Source: Cyanophora paradoxa
Lineage: Eukaryota; Glaucocystophyceae; Cyanophorales; Cyanophoraceae
Length of the DNA stretch: 64,000 nt
Reading direction: 5' to 3'
Assembly: GCA_004431415.1 (NCBI GenBank)
Contig: QPMI01000284.1
Span: 1 to 64,000, forward strand
Of the stretch, positions 44,765-55,502 are shown one piece after another. Made by a program: the position numbers and the translations under genes. Numbering within the stretch: the first letter of the stretch is position 1; every line of letters begins with the position of its first letter. A model generated the notes under the pieces. That model was given only the letters and a program-made list of their open reading frames with translations. It did no database searches and was not told the origin of the DNA.

Positions 44765-45534
44765 GCCTGGTTGCTTGATCCACTGCTACAGGCACCCAGG
44801 TCTGTAAACACATCGAATGAACTGGCGCAAGACTGGCCTGGGGGCCTGGCACCCAACTGTAAAACAAATGGGACTCACCGCCCGTGCACCGACCTAGCTG
44901 CGGGCCAGCATCCCGCCCGACTGCTTCCAATCCTCGGATTTATTGCCAGCTGATCAGCAAAGCACTCAGCGAGCGCGGGGGACTTGGGCGCCGTGGAGCG
45001 GGAGCTGGGGACGCGCGAAACTGGCTCTGCGGCCGATCCAGCACACTCCCCGCAAGATGCGGGCCCGATGAGGAGTCCGCCGCGCCCTCCCGCACCGCGT
45101 CGAGTGCGCGCGCGCGGGCTGCCCTCACGTGGTTGGCCGATTCCCTAGCGTACCCCTCCGAGGCTCCCGCTGCAGGAATACACGAGAATCCCGCTCACGT
45201 GCTTGGGCGATCCGGTACCCAGCTCGAGCTTGGTCGCGCGCAGCGGGGCGTACGCGTGCCGCGGCCGCAACGTAGAGCTCGAGCGCTGGCACAGGAGACG
45301 GACAGCAGGGCCCGGCCGCGTTGGCGCGGCGCGGGTCTGTTGCAGAGGGCAGGGGGGTACCAAATCAAAGTCATAATGTTAGGGCCGCTGTTCAAGCCGG
45401 AGATTTAGCGGGAGAAGTAAAGGAGTCTCAATAGCTGGGCGACCTGCTTCCCTGGTTGCGTCTATAGCTAGCTTGTGGGAGTGCTCCGATCGACTTCGCT
45501 AGCGGGGCGAACTTAGTGAGCTCAGCAGGCTGCA
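44765..45534. promoter_or_regulatory. Divergent intergenic region, 770 bp
   Basis: Lies between two start codons facing outward. It should contain both promoters and perhaps 5' UTR introns. No motif I can name; no gene supported. Confidence 0.35.
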
Positions 45535-46774
45535 ATGCCAGCGGCGAAGAAACCTGGAAAGAAAAAGAAGACGAGGCGTCGGAAGACGCTGGAGCCCGAG
45601 TTTGTTCCGAAGAGCGTAGTGGAGAGCCTCGAGCAGCGGCTGAAGGTGCAGCAAGCTGAGCTGGAGAATGCAAGGACGCAGCTGAATTTTTACAGACTGG
45701 AAAGCGGTGCGGTGATAGATAGCTACGTCCCGCGGCCCTTCACCCGCCGCTTGCGACGGGGGCCCGGGCCCCGTTCTCGCAGAAAAGCTGACGTCGGAGT
45801 TGATGCACCAGAAGAGAAGTCTCGAGCTGCAGGGGGTGGAGCACAGGAATCGCCTGAAGGACGTGGAGTGGTCGGAACGGCGGCATCGCGACGAAATCAA
45901 GGTCCTTCGCGAGAAGGTCAAGCTCTGATCCATGCTCCCGATACGCAGCTTACATGCGCCCAGCTGAGGACCGTCGAGAGCGAACGGAACAGTACGATTG
46001 CGAGCATAAAGGCGAGCGATCAGGAGTAGTACGCAGCTTTGTCTCTTGGCCTCGGGCGAGCGCCTGCTGACGCGCACGCAGCATTCGGCTGCTTACGGAA
46101 CAGTACAAGGCGCGAGAGAAGGAGCTTAAAGAGGACAAGGCGATGCTGGAGCAACGGTGGGTGGGGCGGGGCGGGGCGGCGCCGGGGGGTCGCGGGCGCA
46201 GGCTGACTCGGAGGGGCGGGGCAGGCTGCGGGAGATCGAGATCAGCCACGACGCGCACGTGCAGTCGATCACGGAGTCGTTCGAGCAGGAGATCGCGCGG
46301 CTGAAGCACGAGATGGAGGAGCCCGTCCTGCTCGGCGTCTTCCGAGGATCCGTCCGCCCCTCCCCCGCCCCGCGCCCCGCGCCCCGCCCCCCCGCACGCC
46401 GTGACCGAGCGGCGCAGGGCGGGGGCGGGCCGGGCGTGTGGGAGTTCATGCGGCCGCGCCCGGGCTCGGACGAGACGCTCTCGAAGAGCCGCGTGCGGGC
46501 GCTCGTGTACCCCCGCCAGCGCCCCGGGGACGGGGCGCTGGAGCTCAGCTTCCGCACCGCGGCGCCCAGCCCGCTGGCGAGCCCGCCCAGCGCCGCCACC
46601 CCGGACTACACCGCCGGCACCGTCGGCCCGAGCCTGCCCCCGGCCGCCAACAACCGGCCCTCCTCCGCCGGCCCTGGCCGGCCCAAGGAGCCATTCTTCG
46701 CGCCGCGCCCGCCGGAGGGGCCGAGGCCCGACCGGCCGCAATCTGCCGGCCCCCGTATGCTGCTCGCCAAGTGA
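45535..46774 (+). CDS. Coiled-coil protein resembling the N-terminal half of DRC4/GAS8
   Basis: Likely flagellar or centrosomal coiled coil. ATG 45535 gives a Lys-rich MPAAKKPGKKKKTRRRK, as in DRC4, then the coils SVVESLEQRLKVQQAELENA and QLNFYRLESEKLTSELMHQK (spliced). Next come GVEHRNRLKDVEWSERRHRD and EIKVLREKVKLL, aligned with the DRC4 segment EIKVYKQKVKHL. Further coils are LLTEQYKAREKELKEDKAML and SHDAHVQSITESFEQEIARL. After about 46330 the coiled coil ends. It is replaced by a Pro/Ser-rich tail (FMRPRPGSDETLSKSRVRAL ... PRMLLAK, stop 46772-46774). DRC4 itself continues as coiled coil, so this is either a shortened DRC4 or another family. The exons around 46020-46090 are hard to join. 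Confidence 0.5.
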
Positions 46775-47169
46775 GCCCCAGCGGCGGGGCCTCCATGTAT
46801 ACGTAGATCTCCTTTTTAAAGTACGGTAATTGCATTTGGACAGGACACGTGCTAGCTGACGCCAACTATCGGCGCCCTGTGCGACGTGCCGAGCGTGGCG
46901 AGCTAGGAGCAGCGGCCGCGAAAGAGGCTAGCTCGCACAGAGGTCGCGATCGAGGGCGCCGTGGTCGGCCGTGGGGGCGGCGGAAGAGGGGGGTGGCCGG
47001 GGCGGGGGGGTACCGGGTGCAGAAGCTTACACGTCCCGCGGCCGCCCACGTGCACGTGCAAGTTCAACTCTCAATTGCACGTCGGCTACGGCGTTTGGCA
47101 CTGCGCCGCGGCGCGAGCCCGGCCAGCGCTCCGCCGGGCCGCGCACGCTCGATCTAAGAGCCTGAAAAG
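46775..47169. other. Intergenic region before NELF-B
   Basis: 395 bp between tandem genes on the same strand. It should contain the promoter of NELF-B. CCACGTGCACGTGC-like repeats occur at about 47046-47060. Confidence 0.35.
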
Positions 47170-50042
47170 ATGGACATCGACCCGGAACTCGCGTCGCGCG
47201 AGCATCTGTTCGGGCAGGATGTGCACATTACCCTCGCGCGGGCGCTGGGAGAAACGAGCAAACCGCCGGAGCTCATCTCCTTCATCCAGCGCAAGTTCGG
47301 CCTGCAGGAGCCAGCCTCCGACCCCGTCCTCCCGCTGCTGGACCTGCTGGGTGCAAGCCGGGCCGAGTCGTACTCCTATGTGAGCGTGCCCGCAGCCGGG
47401 GCGCGCGCTGCGTGCGCCGACGCTCTGCAGGTCCTTCACCACCTCCTCGAGAAGCTGCGCGAGCGCCTCTCGAAGATGTCGTCCTCGGAGTGCGAGTCCC
47501 GCGCCGCCGCCCGCCGCGGCGGCCTGAGTCGCGCTCAGGCAGCTGGAGCCCTTCCTGCAGCTGACTTTCCCGTACATCGGCGTGGAAGAGCTGAAGTCGG
47601 TGCCGATAGCGATCCTGGAGCGCATCCCGCGCGTGCCGGAGGCCTTGCTGCGGACCCTCTCCTCGCCGGACTACCGGGCCGTCTACCGCGTGCGCCGGCG
47701 GCCACCGCGCGCGGGATCGGCGTGGTGCGGGCGCTGAGGGAGGGCGCAGGAGCTGCCGATCGCGGTGAAGCGGCAGGTGTGGGAGTCGAGCGAGGGGACG
47801 GCGCTCTTCCGCGAGCATGTCCTGCCCCTCATCGACCGCTACGCCTCCGAGGCCGCCGCCGCCCGCGCCCACCTCGAGCTCCTCAACTCTCCCGGGCCGC
47901 CCCGCAAGCGGTGCCGCCCCGCCCCCGCCCGCCCGAGGGGCCACCCTTCGCCCCGCGGCGGCCGACGGGAGGGCGGGGGGCGGGCAGGCGGGGGGAGAGT
48001 GGGGCGCTGCGGGAGCTGTGCGAGGCGGTGGGGGCCTCGGGGCCGCTGTACGAGCGGGTGGTGGGCCTGCTGCGGCAGCGCTACGCCGAGGCCCCGAGCG
48101 GCGCCCTCTGCACCCTCCGCTCCGACCTCGTCATGGCCGCCCACGAGGCCGGCGCCTCCGCCGTGCGCCGCGCCCCCCGCCCGAGGCCCTCCGGGCGCGT
48201 GGCCGAGCGCGGGCGCAGCTGTACGAGCGGGACGCGTGCCACAAGCTCGCCTGGTGCCTGGACGCCTGCCTCGGCCTCAAGGACGGCCTCCTCGACGCCC
48301 GCCAAGTCCGCGAGATCGAGGTCCCCCCGCCCCGCCCCCCGCCCCTGCGCCGGCCGCCGGGTCGCTGATGGTGGGGCAGGGGTTCCTCGCGGGGTGCGGG
48401 CGGGAGGCGGTCGCCGACGCGGCGCTCGTGCTCCACGACCCGCACGTCGAGGCGAGGCCGCGCGCGCCGCCCGCCGCCGGCTCCTCGCGCTGAGGGCAGG
48501 CGCAGCACGCGCTGGTGCGGAACGTCCTCGCGGGGCTCCACGAGTGCGCCCGCCGCGCCGCCCTCCCCCGCTTCAGGTGCCCCGCCCCGCCCCCGCCCCG
48601 CCTCCCCGCCCCACGCCGCCCGCAGCGCCCGCCTCGTGCACGTCACGCGCCTCCTCGCCCTCGCCGCCCGCGCCGTCCCCGGCTTCGTGCGCCCCGCCCC
48701 CGCCCCCGCCCCCGCGGCGGCGGCGAGCGCCGGCCCCGCAGAAGGCGCCCGAGAGAGGAGACAAGGAGCCGACCCGGGCAGCCCCTGACCCTGCGGCGCG
48801 CCCCGCCCCGCCCGCACTCTCTCCCCGCGCCCCTGACGGGCCGTGCGCGCCCCGACAGCTGCTGCGGGAGCTGTACCCCGCGCTGGTGGGCGTTCTGGTC
48901 GACTCGGCCGTCGCGCGCGCGGTGCGGCCGGCACCGCGGCCCGCCCCGGCCCGCTGCGGCCAGCCGCGCCTCACTTCCTCCTCCGGGGGCAGGGCAAGGC
49001 GCGCGGGGACGGGACGCTGAACCCCGCGGTGCGCCCCCGCACGCCGGCCAGCTCCGGCGGCGACCGGCGCGCAGGAGCTGCGCCAGATCGACCTCGGGCC
49101 GCCGCCGGCCGCCCTCGCGCCCCTCGTCGCCGCCAGCGGCCACGCACGCAAGGCGCCCCCTCCCGCCCCCTCGCCCTCGCCCTCGGCCGTGCTCGCTCTG
49201 AGGGGCGGGCTCGCTCAGATCGTGGGTGCGCTGGCGCTCGCGGGGCTGCGGCGGGGCGACGTGCCCCTCTTCCTCCACCTCGCCCCGCTCCTCGCGCCCC
49301 CGCCCGGGGAGCCCCGCGGCTGGGCCTCCGAGGAGGCCCTCGTCTTCGGCTACAGCCTCGCCTCCGAGCTCGTCGCCCCCGGCCCCGTGCCTCAGTTCCT
49401 CCGCGCCGGCGGCGGGGGCGGGGCGGCGGGGGCCGGCGGGGAGGAGGAGGAGGCGGGGAGGGGGACGCCGAGGAGGCGCGGCGCGGGGCCTGGGTGCAGC
49501 GCCTCCTCGCCCCGGGCCCGGCCGCCCCGGGGCGCGCCTCCTCGGCGACGCCCGCCTCCGGGCGGCCGCGCTGCCGGCCTTCCTCCTGCCCCTCTCCCGC
49601 GCCTGCGCGCTCGGCCACGAGGCCGCCCTCCGCGTCCTCCTCGTCGCCGCCACCCTCCCCGCCCGCGCCGGGGGGTACGTCGTCAAGGACCCAGGTGCCC
49701 TCGCCGACGACGCGCAGCGTGCGCGGTCGCCTCACGAGCGCGCCCGCCCTTCGACAGAGCTCCTCTCGCTCCTGCGCGAGGCCACAGAGCGCGGGCGCCT
49801 CACGGACCCCGTCGGCTCCGCCGCCCGCACCTGGGCTTCCGGGTACCCCTCGACCCTCCCGCCCGGCCCCCTGCCGCCGCCGGGGGCCGAGGGCGGGGCG
49901 CAGGGCGGGGGCGACGACGGCGCGGACGGCGCTGGCGGCGTACCGCGCGCTGCTGGAGCGGGCGCCCGACCGCCTGCACGACAACTCCGCCCAGTTCATC
50001 ATGTCCTACATCAAGGCACACGCTTCCCTCGCCGCCCCCTAG
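47170..50042 (+). CDS. NELFB: Negative elongation factor subunit B (NELF-B/COBRA1)
   Basis: HEAT-repeat subunit of NELF, which with DSIF holds RNA polymerase II in promoter-proximal pause. ATG 47170 gives MDIDPELASREHLFGQ. Strings matching animal NELF-B in order are LPLLDLLGASRAESYSYV, LLEKLRERLSK, PYIGVEELKSVPIAILERIP, RVPEALLRTLSSPDYRAVYR, LPIAVKRQVWESSEGTALFR, EHVLPLIDRYASE, LCTLRSDLVMAAHEAG, DACHKLAWCLDACLGLKDGL, DARQVREIE and ADAALVLHDPHV. The C-terminal part is Ala/Leu-rich and ends AQFIMSYIKAHASLAAP, with the stop at 50040-50042. The match DPCHKFTWCLDACIRE in human against DACHKLAWCLDACLG here is decisive. Many introns, most (CCCCG)n-like. Confidence 0.9.
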
Positions 50043-50187
50043 CGGCCCCCGCCCCCCGCTCTCCGCCCCGCCCGCCCCGCCCCGTGCCTGCCCAAGAAAA
50101 GAGAAGCCAGCCGCTGAGCGACGCGCCGTGACGTCCTTCTCCCGACCCATGCATTCGGGCTGGGCGCTGGGGGGCGGTGCGGGGCGG

Positions 50188-53100
50188 CTAGCTGCCGAGG
50201 GGGTAGATGCGGAGGCAGGTGGTGTCGCCGTCGCCGACGCGGACGGCGCGGAGCCGGTACTCCGCCGCCAGCGCCGCCTGCCGCGCCGCCGGTGAGAAAC
50301 TGCAACGCCGGGGCGGCGGGGGGCCGGGGCGGCCGGGCGCGGTGGGGGCGGGGGCGGGGGGACCTGGAGGTCGACGAGGGGGGCGGGGCGGGGCAGGAGC
50401 TCGACGCGCTGCTGCTTGGGGATCACCACCCGCTCCACCGCCAGCCGCGCCTCCTCCAGCGCCTCGATCTGACCCCCCGCCGCGAGATCAGCGGCGCCCC
50501 CGGGGGGAGGGGGGCGGTGCGCGCGCCTCCTCCTCGCACGCCGCGCCCCTCCGCGTCCTGCCGGCCGCCGGCCCCGCCCCGCCCTGCGCCTCCCGCAGCG
50601 GCGCCGACGAGGCCGCCCCGAGCGCCGCGCCGCGCCCGACCTGCTCCTGCCGGCGCTCCTCGAGGCGGCGGCAACGGCGGCGGCGGCCTCCGCCGCCTCC
50701 GCCGCCTCGGCGGCCTCCGCGGAACGGCGGGCGGCGCGGCGGGCGGCGTGGCTGGGCGCCGGCGGCTCGGGCTCAGCGGACGGCTCCTCCTCCTCGAGCT
50801 CCTCCCTGCGGGGGGCGCTGAGGCGGCAGGGAGGGCGCGCGGGGCGGGGCCGGGGCGGACGCGTCGAGGCCGCAGAGGGCGCGGAGGGCGCGGGAGACGT
50901 GCGGCATCGTCCCGCTCTTGACCGTGTAGATCGGCAGGTCGTGCTGCGCCGCGTCAGCGGGAGGGGCCGGGGGCGGGGCCGGGGGCGGCGGGGGCGCCTG
51001 GCGGGCGAGGGAGCGGAGGCGGGCGTTGGCGCGGGCGTAGCTGCGGAGGGCGAGGAGGGCGTCGGCGCGGGCCGGCTCGCCGGTGACCACCACGGGGAGG
51101 CCCAGCGAGGAGACCGCCTGCTCCACCGCCGCCCGGCTCAGCTCGTACGGGTACACGTACACGCGCCCCTCCTCCGCCTCCTCCACCCCCAGCTGCTCCC
51201 ACTGCGGGGAGCCGGGCACGATGGGCCGCTCGTCGAGGGGGATGCGCGCGGGGGCGGACGGGCGGGGCAGGCTGGCGAAGGGCGGCGGGGGGAAGGCAGC
51301 GGCGGGGGGGTCGAGGGGCGCGAGGGGTACGGGCAGCATCTTCCCCGAGGAGCGGAAGCCCCCGGAGCGCCCGGAGGCCGGCGCCCCGCCGGGTCCCGAG
51401 GAGGGCCGCAGCGAGCCGCCCCACTGGGCCGCCGTCGCCGCGTTGCCGAGCATCAGCGGCTGGCCCCGCCCTCAGCGACGAGCATTGGAACGAAGGCGAG
51501 GGGGGTACGCGCGCGCCTGGGGGGTCTCGTAGGCGGTTTCCACGCGCCCGTCGGCCGCGAGGGAGCGGACCTGCGGGGAGGCTCGGCGGGGGGGCGGGGG
51601 GCGGGGCGGGGCGGGGGCCGGGGGCGGGCCTGGACGGTGGGGTGGCGGCCCTGGAGGAGGCAGTCGACGGTGAAGGAGACGTTCTCGTGCACCGTCCACC
51701 GCTCCCGCTCCGCCATCTCCACCGCCACCTGCCCCCCGCCCCGGGCCCCCGTCACCCTCCCCGCCCCCTCGCCCCCGCGGCCGTGGCCTCGCCTCAAAGG
51801 TTGGGGGGCCCTTGCGCTCGAGGATGGACTTCTGCGTGCCGCGGCGCCTGGCCTCGTCGTCGCCGAGGGTGACGCTCTGGATGCCGCCGACGAGGTCGCT
51901 GAGGGTCGGGTTCTTGATGAGGTTCTCGAGGTAGTTGCCGTGCGCGGTCCCCACGAGCACCACGCCCCGCTCCGCGATCGTCCGCGCCGCCTGCGCCTCC
52001 AGCTCCGTCCCGATCTCGTCAATCACGATCACCTGCGCCCCCGGCCCCGCTCGGCCCCGCCCAGCCCCGGCGCCCCCGCGGGGGGCGGGCGGCGGGGGCG
52101 CGCCTCGGGCATGTGGTTCTCGACGGCCTCGATCATCACCCGGTGCTGCTCCTCCGGCGTCTGCACCTGCGCTGGCGGGGTCGCCGGGGCCGGCGCGCCG
52201 CGCGCCGGCGCGGGCGGCCTCGCCTGCATGCGGCGGGCGCGGCCGATGGCGGGGTGGGGCACGTCCCCGTCCCCCGCGATCTCGTTCGACGTGTCGATGA
52301 TCACGACGCGCTTGTTCAGCTCGTCGGCGAAGACGCGCGCGATCTCCCTGCGCGGAGGCTCGCGCCGGCGGACGAGGGCCGGGGGCGAGCGGAGGCGGCG
52401 CTGGGCACCGGATGGCGGTCGTCTTGCCGACGCCGGGCCGCCCGAGCAGCAGGATGCTCTTGCCGGCCGTCACCAGGTCCCGGATGATCTCGACCGTCCC
52501 CTCGATGTGCCGCCCCGCGCGGCACGTGAGCCCGACGATCTTGCCCTGCCGGTTGCGCATGCACGAGATGCGGTGCAGCGTCGCCTCGATGCCGGCCCGG
52601 TTGTCCCCTCCGAACTCACCGATCTGCTCCACCACCGAGTCCAGGTCGCCCTGCGAGACGACCCCCGGCATGTACCTGCCAGTGCGCGCCCCCGATCTCA
52701 GCGCCCGCCCGCCCGCCCGCGGCGCCCTGCGAGCGGCGGCCGCACTCGGACACGCCACCGGCGAATCGAATCTCGCACGGCCGCCCCAGATCGAGTACCT
52801 GCACCGGTTAAGGCCGAGGCGCGCGCGCGTCGTGTACTGTGCTCACCACCTGCGCGGCCGGATCAGCGGATCGAGGTGGAAAGCGATGCGACGGACCTCA
52901 ATAAGGGCGTTTCGCATCTTATGCTCCTCTACATGCAGGTGGATCCTGTCTGGGAGAACGCGAAGCAGCTTCCCGACGTCGTCTACCGACTCCTCTAGAT
53001 TGGCGGCCCCGCGGGAGGCCTTGCGTATCGCCGCATATACTTCGAACGCGGCGACGGAGATCGCTTGGCGGGCCGCCGCAGGGACGGCGGCACCGAAGAA

Positions 53101-53487
53101 GCGCCGAGCCCACAGCGCGTCCTGCAGGGCCGCGGGTGCCTTGGACGCCGTTCGCGATGTCCTTCTTAGCGCAACTGAACAAGCCCGCGGCCGACGCTGC
53201 GGCATCATCATGCTCGATGGGCCGGCCGGCGCGTGCGCATCCTCGTGGACGCCTGCGGCCGGTCGCAGAGCGGCCGATGTGAATGCCATCGGCTTAAAAA
53301 GCTTCTCCTGTACTGCAGAGGCGAAGTGGCCGCTCTGTTGGACGAATCGGCCTAGGGTTTGGCCTTGGTACCCCTCCTCACCTTGACAAGGGACCTTGAA
53401 CGCCCTTGGTGACCTAGGCCTCGGCAAGGTTGCCTTAAGGTCCCGCCATACAAATTTTGCACCATACAAATCGTGCACCGAGGTCAT
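50188..53487 (-). CDS. YCF45/SPD1-type AAA ATPase, plastid protein
   Basis: AAA-type ATPase related to cyanobacterial and plastid Ycf45 and plant SEEDLING PLASTID DEVELOPMENT 1, with a C-terminal nucleic-acid-binding (R3H-like) part. Strings in order are [73 protein letters not shown], Walker [14 protein letters not shown] (about 52455), [33 protein letters not shown], Walker [21 protein letters not shown] (about 52030), [60 protein letters not shown] and [20 protein letters not shown]. The end is [20 protein letters not shown] and CLRIYPLGS, with the stop at 50188-50190. The start could be 53487 or 53289 ([13 protein letters not shown]); either leaves a long N-terminal extension, suiting a plastid import signal. 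Confidence 0.92.
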
Positions 53488-53770
53488 AAATAACCTGATC
53501 TACCACCAAATCCTGCATCTTCAACTCGATCTGTGTGTTAGATCAAGTTGCTCTTTACTACGATTTGTCGCAAAACACAGTTTTCCACCAATACGGCGCC
53601 GCGGCGCCAGAAGGGGGGGGTCAGCCGAGGCTGCCCTGGCCGCTCCCATACAAAAAGTTTGTATGGGCGGACCTTGACCCTTTCCTTGAGCACCCGGACA
53701 CCTTGGCAAGGGCACCTTGAACGGCCTAAAAAGGTACCTTGAAGCAAGGGCTTTCCTTACAAGGCCAATC
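53340..53770. repeat. Dispersed short repeats and a perfect hairpin upstream of YCF45
   Basis: The string CATACAAA recurs in CCATACAAATTTTGCACC (53452-53469) and CCATACAAATCGTGCACC (53463-53480 approx.). It appears again in a perfect 9-bp inverted repeat CCATACAAA-aag-TTTGTATGG at 53646-53666. ACCTTGA/CCTTGAAC-like words repeat around 53380-53440 and 53670-53750. Composition is unlike the rest of the window, suggesting a mobile-element remnant. Confidence 0.6.
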
Positions 53771-53924
53771 CCTAAATCGGCCGCTCTGCGGGGTACCGTG
53801 ATTGCGACAGACGTTTGCGACAGATTGAGGGGTACCGTGATGGATCGGCGGGGCGGGTACTTATACGAATTTCGTCCCTTTCGTCATGTACGAAAGTTGG
53901 ACGAATTCGACAAGTTGGACGATG

Positions 53925-54335
53925 CGCAACCTTCGTCCAACTTTCGTCCAACTTTCGTCCAACTAGTACCAGCACTCCGACTGGTACTTCGAATTCGTCC
54001 AACTTTCGTCCAACTTTCAAGTTTCGTCCAACTAGTACTAGTACCAGCACTCCGACTGGTACTTCAATTTCGTCCAACTTTCGTCCAACTTTCGTCCAAC
54101 TTTCGTCCAACAAGTACCAGCACTCCGACTGGTATACGTATACGTACGTATATACGTATATATACCGTAGTACAGGTCCGATGTCCGAAAGGCTTAGTCC
54201 CGTAGGTTCATCTCTCGACTTGACACAGATGGACACCTCAGTTATATCTCTAGCCATTTGTCTCGGTGTGTGCGAATTCATTGATTAATGGTATACGTAC
54301 GTATACTTCGTCCAACTTTCGTCCAACTTTCCTTC
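53925..54335. repeat. Minisatellite (TTTCGTCCAAC)n with interspersed 24-bp hairpin units
   Basis: About twelve copies of TTTCGTCCAAC occur in four clusters (about 53930-53964, 53990-54035, 54066-54110 and 54306-54330). Between them lies AGTACCAGCACTCCGACTGG TACT (written split) at 53965-53988 and 54040-54063, with a third copy at 54113-54136 differing in the last base. Each unit is a perfect or near-perfect 8-bp inverted repeat AGTACCAG/CTGGTACT with an 8-nt loop. A TATACG/TACGTA-rich tract follows at 54130-54175. Confidence 0.88.
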
Positions 54336-54645
54336 AGCCCGTACCCAGGCGCGGCTGCAGATCTAGAGCGCCGCGCTGTTCTGACTTCACGACTGTCAGC
54401 AGGTACAAAGCTTATGCCGAGCGCGCGCGGACCGCCGCTGCCAGCGGGCTGCAGCTGCATGCACGGCGCAGCGGCGGCGGTACCGGTGGTGGTGGGGGCG
54501 GTGGCGGCCACGGCAAGAGCGGCGCCGGCAGGCGACTGAACGAGAGAAACCTGCTTTTGAGATGGACCAAGGAGATACAAGTAAAGAGCGGACAATGGAG
54601 GCGAAGTAGGGGGAAACGGGATGAGGCAGACTAAGCTCACAAGAG

Positions 54646-55296
54646 TCACAACTCGCCGCGCTGGTACAAAACCTGCAGCGCGCGGTGAACGCATATCCGC
54701 TCGCTTAAAAGCGACAATGCTCACGTATTGCGCGTAGAGCCACACAAGGACAGCGACGACGCCGGCTGCGCCCGGATGATTAGACGGGAAGGCGACGGGC
54801 GTGGACGGCAAACGCCATGCGCGGACAGCCCCGTGCACGGACCTCCCTGCGTAATCTTCACGGAGAGGTCCAAGAGCTTCTGGTACGGGGTCTTCTGGGT
54901 GTCTCGCGCGGGCATATCGTTTCCGTCCAGACCGGCGCGCCGGCGGTAGCCGTCCTTGATAACCTTGGAAGTCGGCTGCACTGCAATGTGCGTTAGCTAT
55001 TGCTTGCCCGGCTAGCGGCGGCGCAGGGTGAGCGCACTCGATGCACGGCGCTTCTTCGCTTCGATGAAGAAGGGCGTTGCGCTGGCTGGCTGGGCCGGAG
55101 CGTGCGCGACGAACAGAGGCGAAGGCTGCTCCTCGCCGGCCACAAACAGGCGCCGGCGGGCCTGCACGGCGGCGAGGGCTGTGCACGCCGTCGGCCGCGC
55201 TGCCACGCGCGACGAGCTCGAGCTCGCCGCGGGCAGTCCGCGTGCCTCAGCTGTCACAGGCACCGATGCCCCGACGAACGCTGGTGCTAGAGACAT
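54646..55296 (-). CDS. Small single-TM protein, possibly plastid-targeted, unknown function
   Basis: No family recognised. My four-exon model is 55296-55047, 54980-54843, 54765-54725 and 54672-54646; it keeps one frame and gives 151 aa. The N-terminus starts MSLAPAFVGASVPVT and is rich in Ala/Ser/Arg. The A/F step near its start recalls import signals of algae with complex plastids, but this is inference. The mature part has TPFFIEAKKRLQPTSKVIKD, GYRRRAGLDGNDMPARDTQK and TPYQKLLDLSVKITQGA. A TM helix VVAVLVWLYAQYVLY and the end QRGEL follow. The stop lies at 54646-54648. All introns are GT-AG. Confidence 0.55.
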
Positions 55297-55502
55297 CGAT
55301 CTGTGCGTCGATTTCAACCGGGGGCGAAATCTGGGTAGGGTACAGAGCTCTTCGTTCCCGGGCAGGGCGAGCAAGTTCAAGATCGCGAAGCGGAAGTCGA
55401 AAGTTGAAAAAAGTGCATTATGGCATCGACGTCTAGGGCTATCGAGGGAGGGAGCGTAGAATCTCATGTCCTGCCTAGTCTGCGGGAACGCAAGATTGGG
55501 CC

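Noticed and set aside
53925-54335. Coding sequence made of TTTCGTCCAAC repeats
   Set aside because: Both strands are open, but the peptides are simple repeats that change with array phase, and no start or splice context supports a gene.
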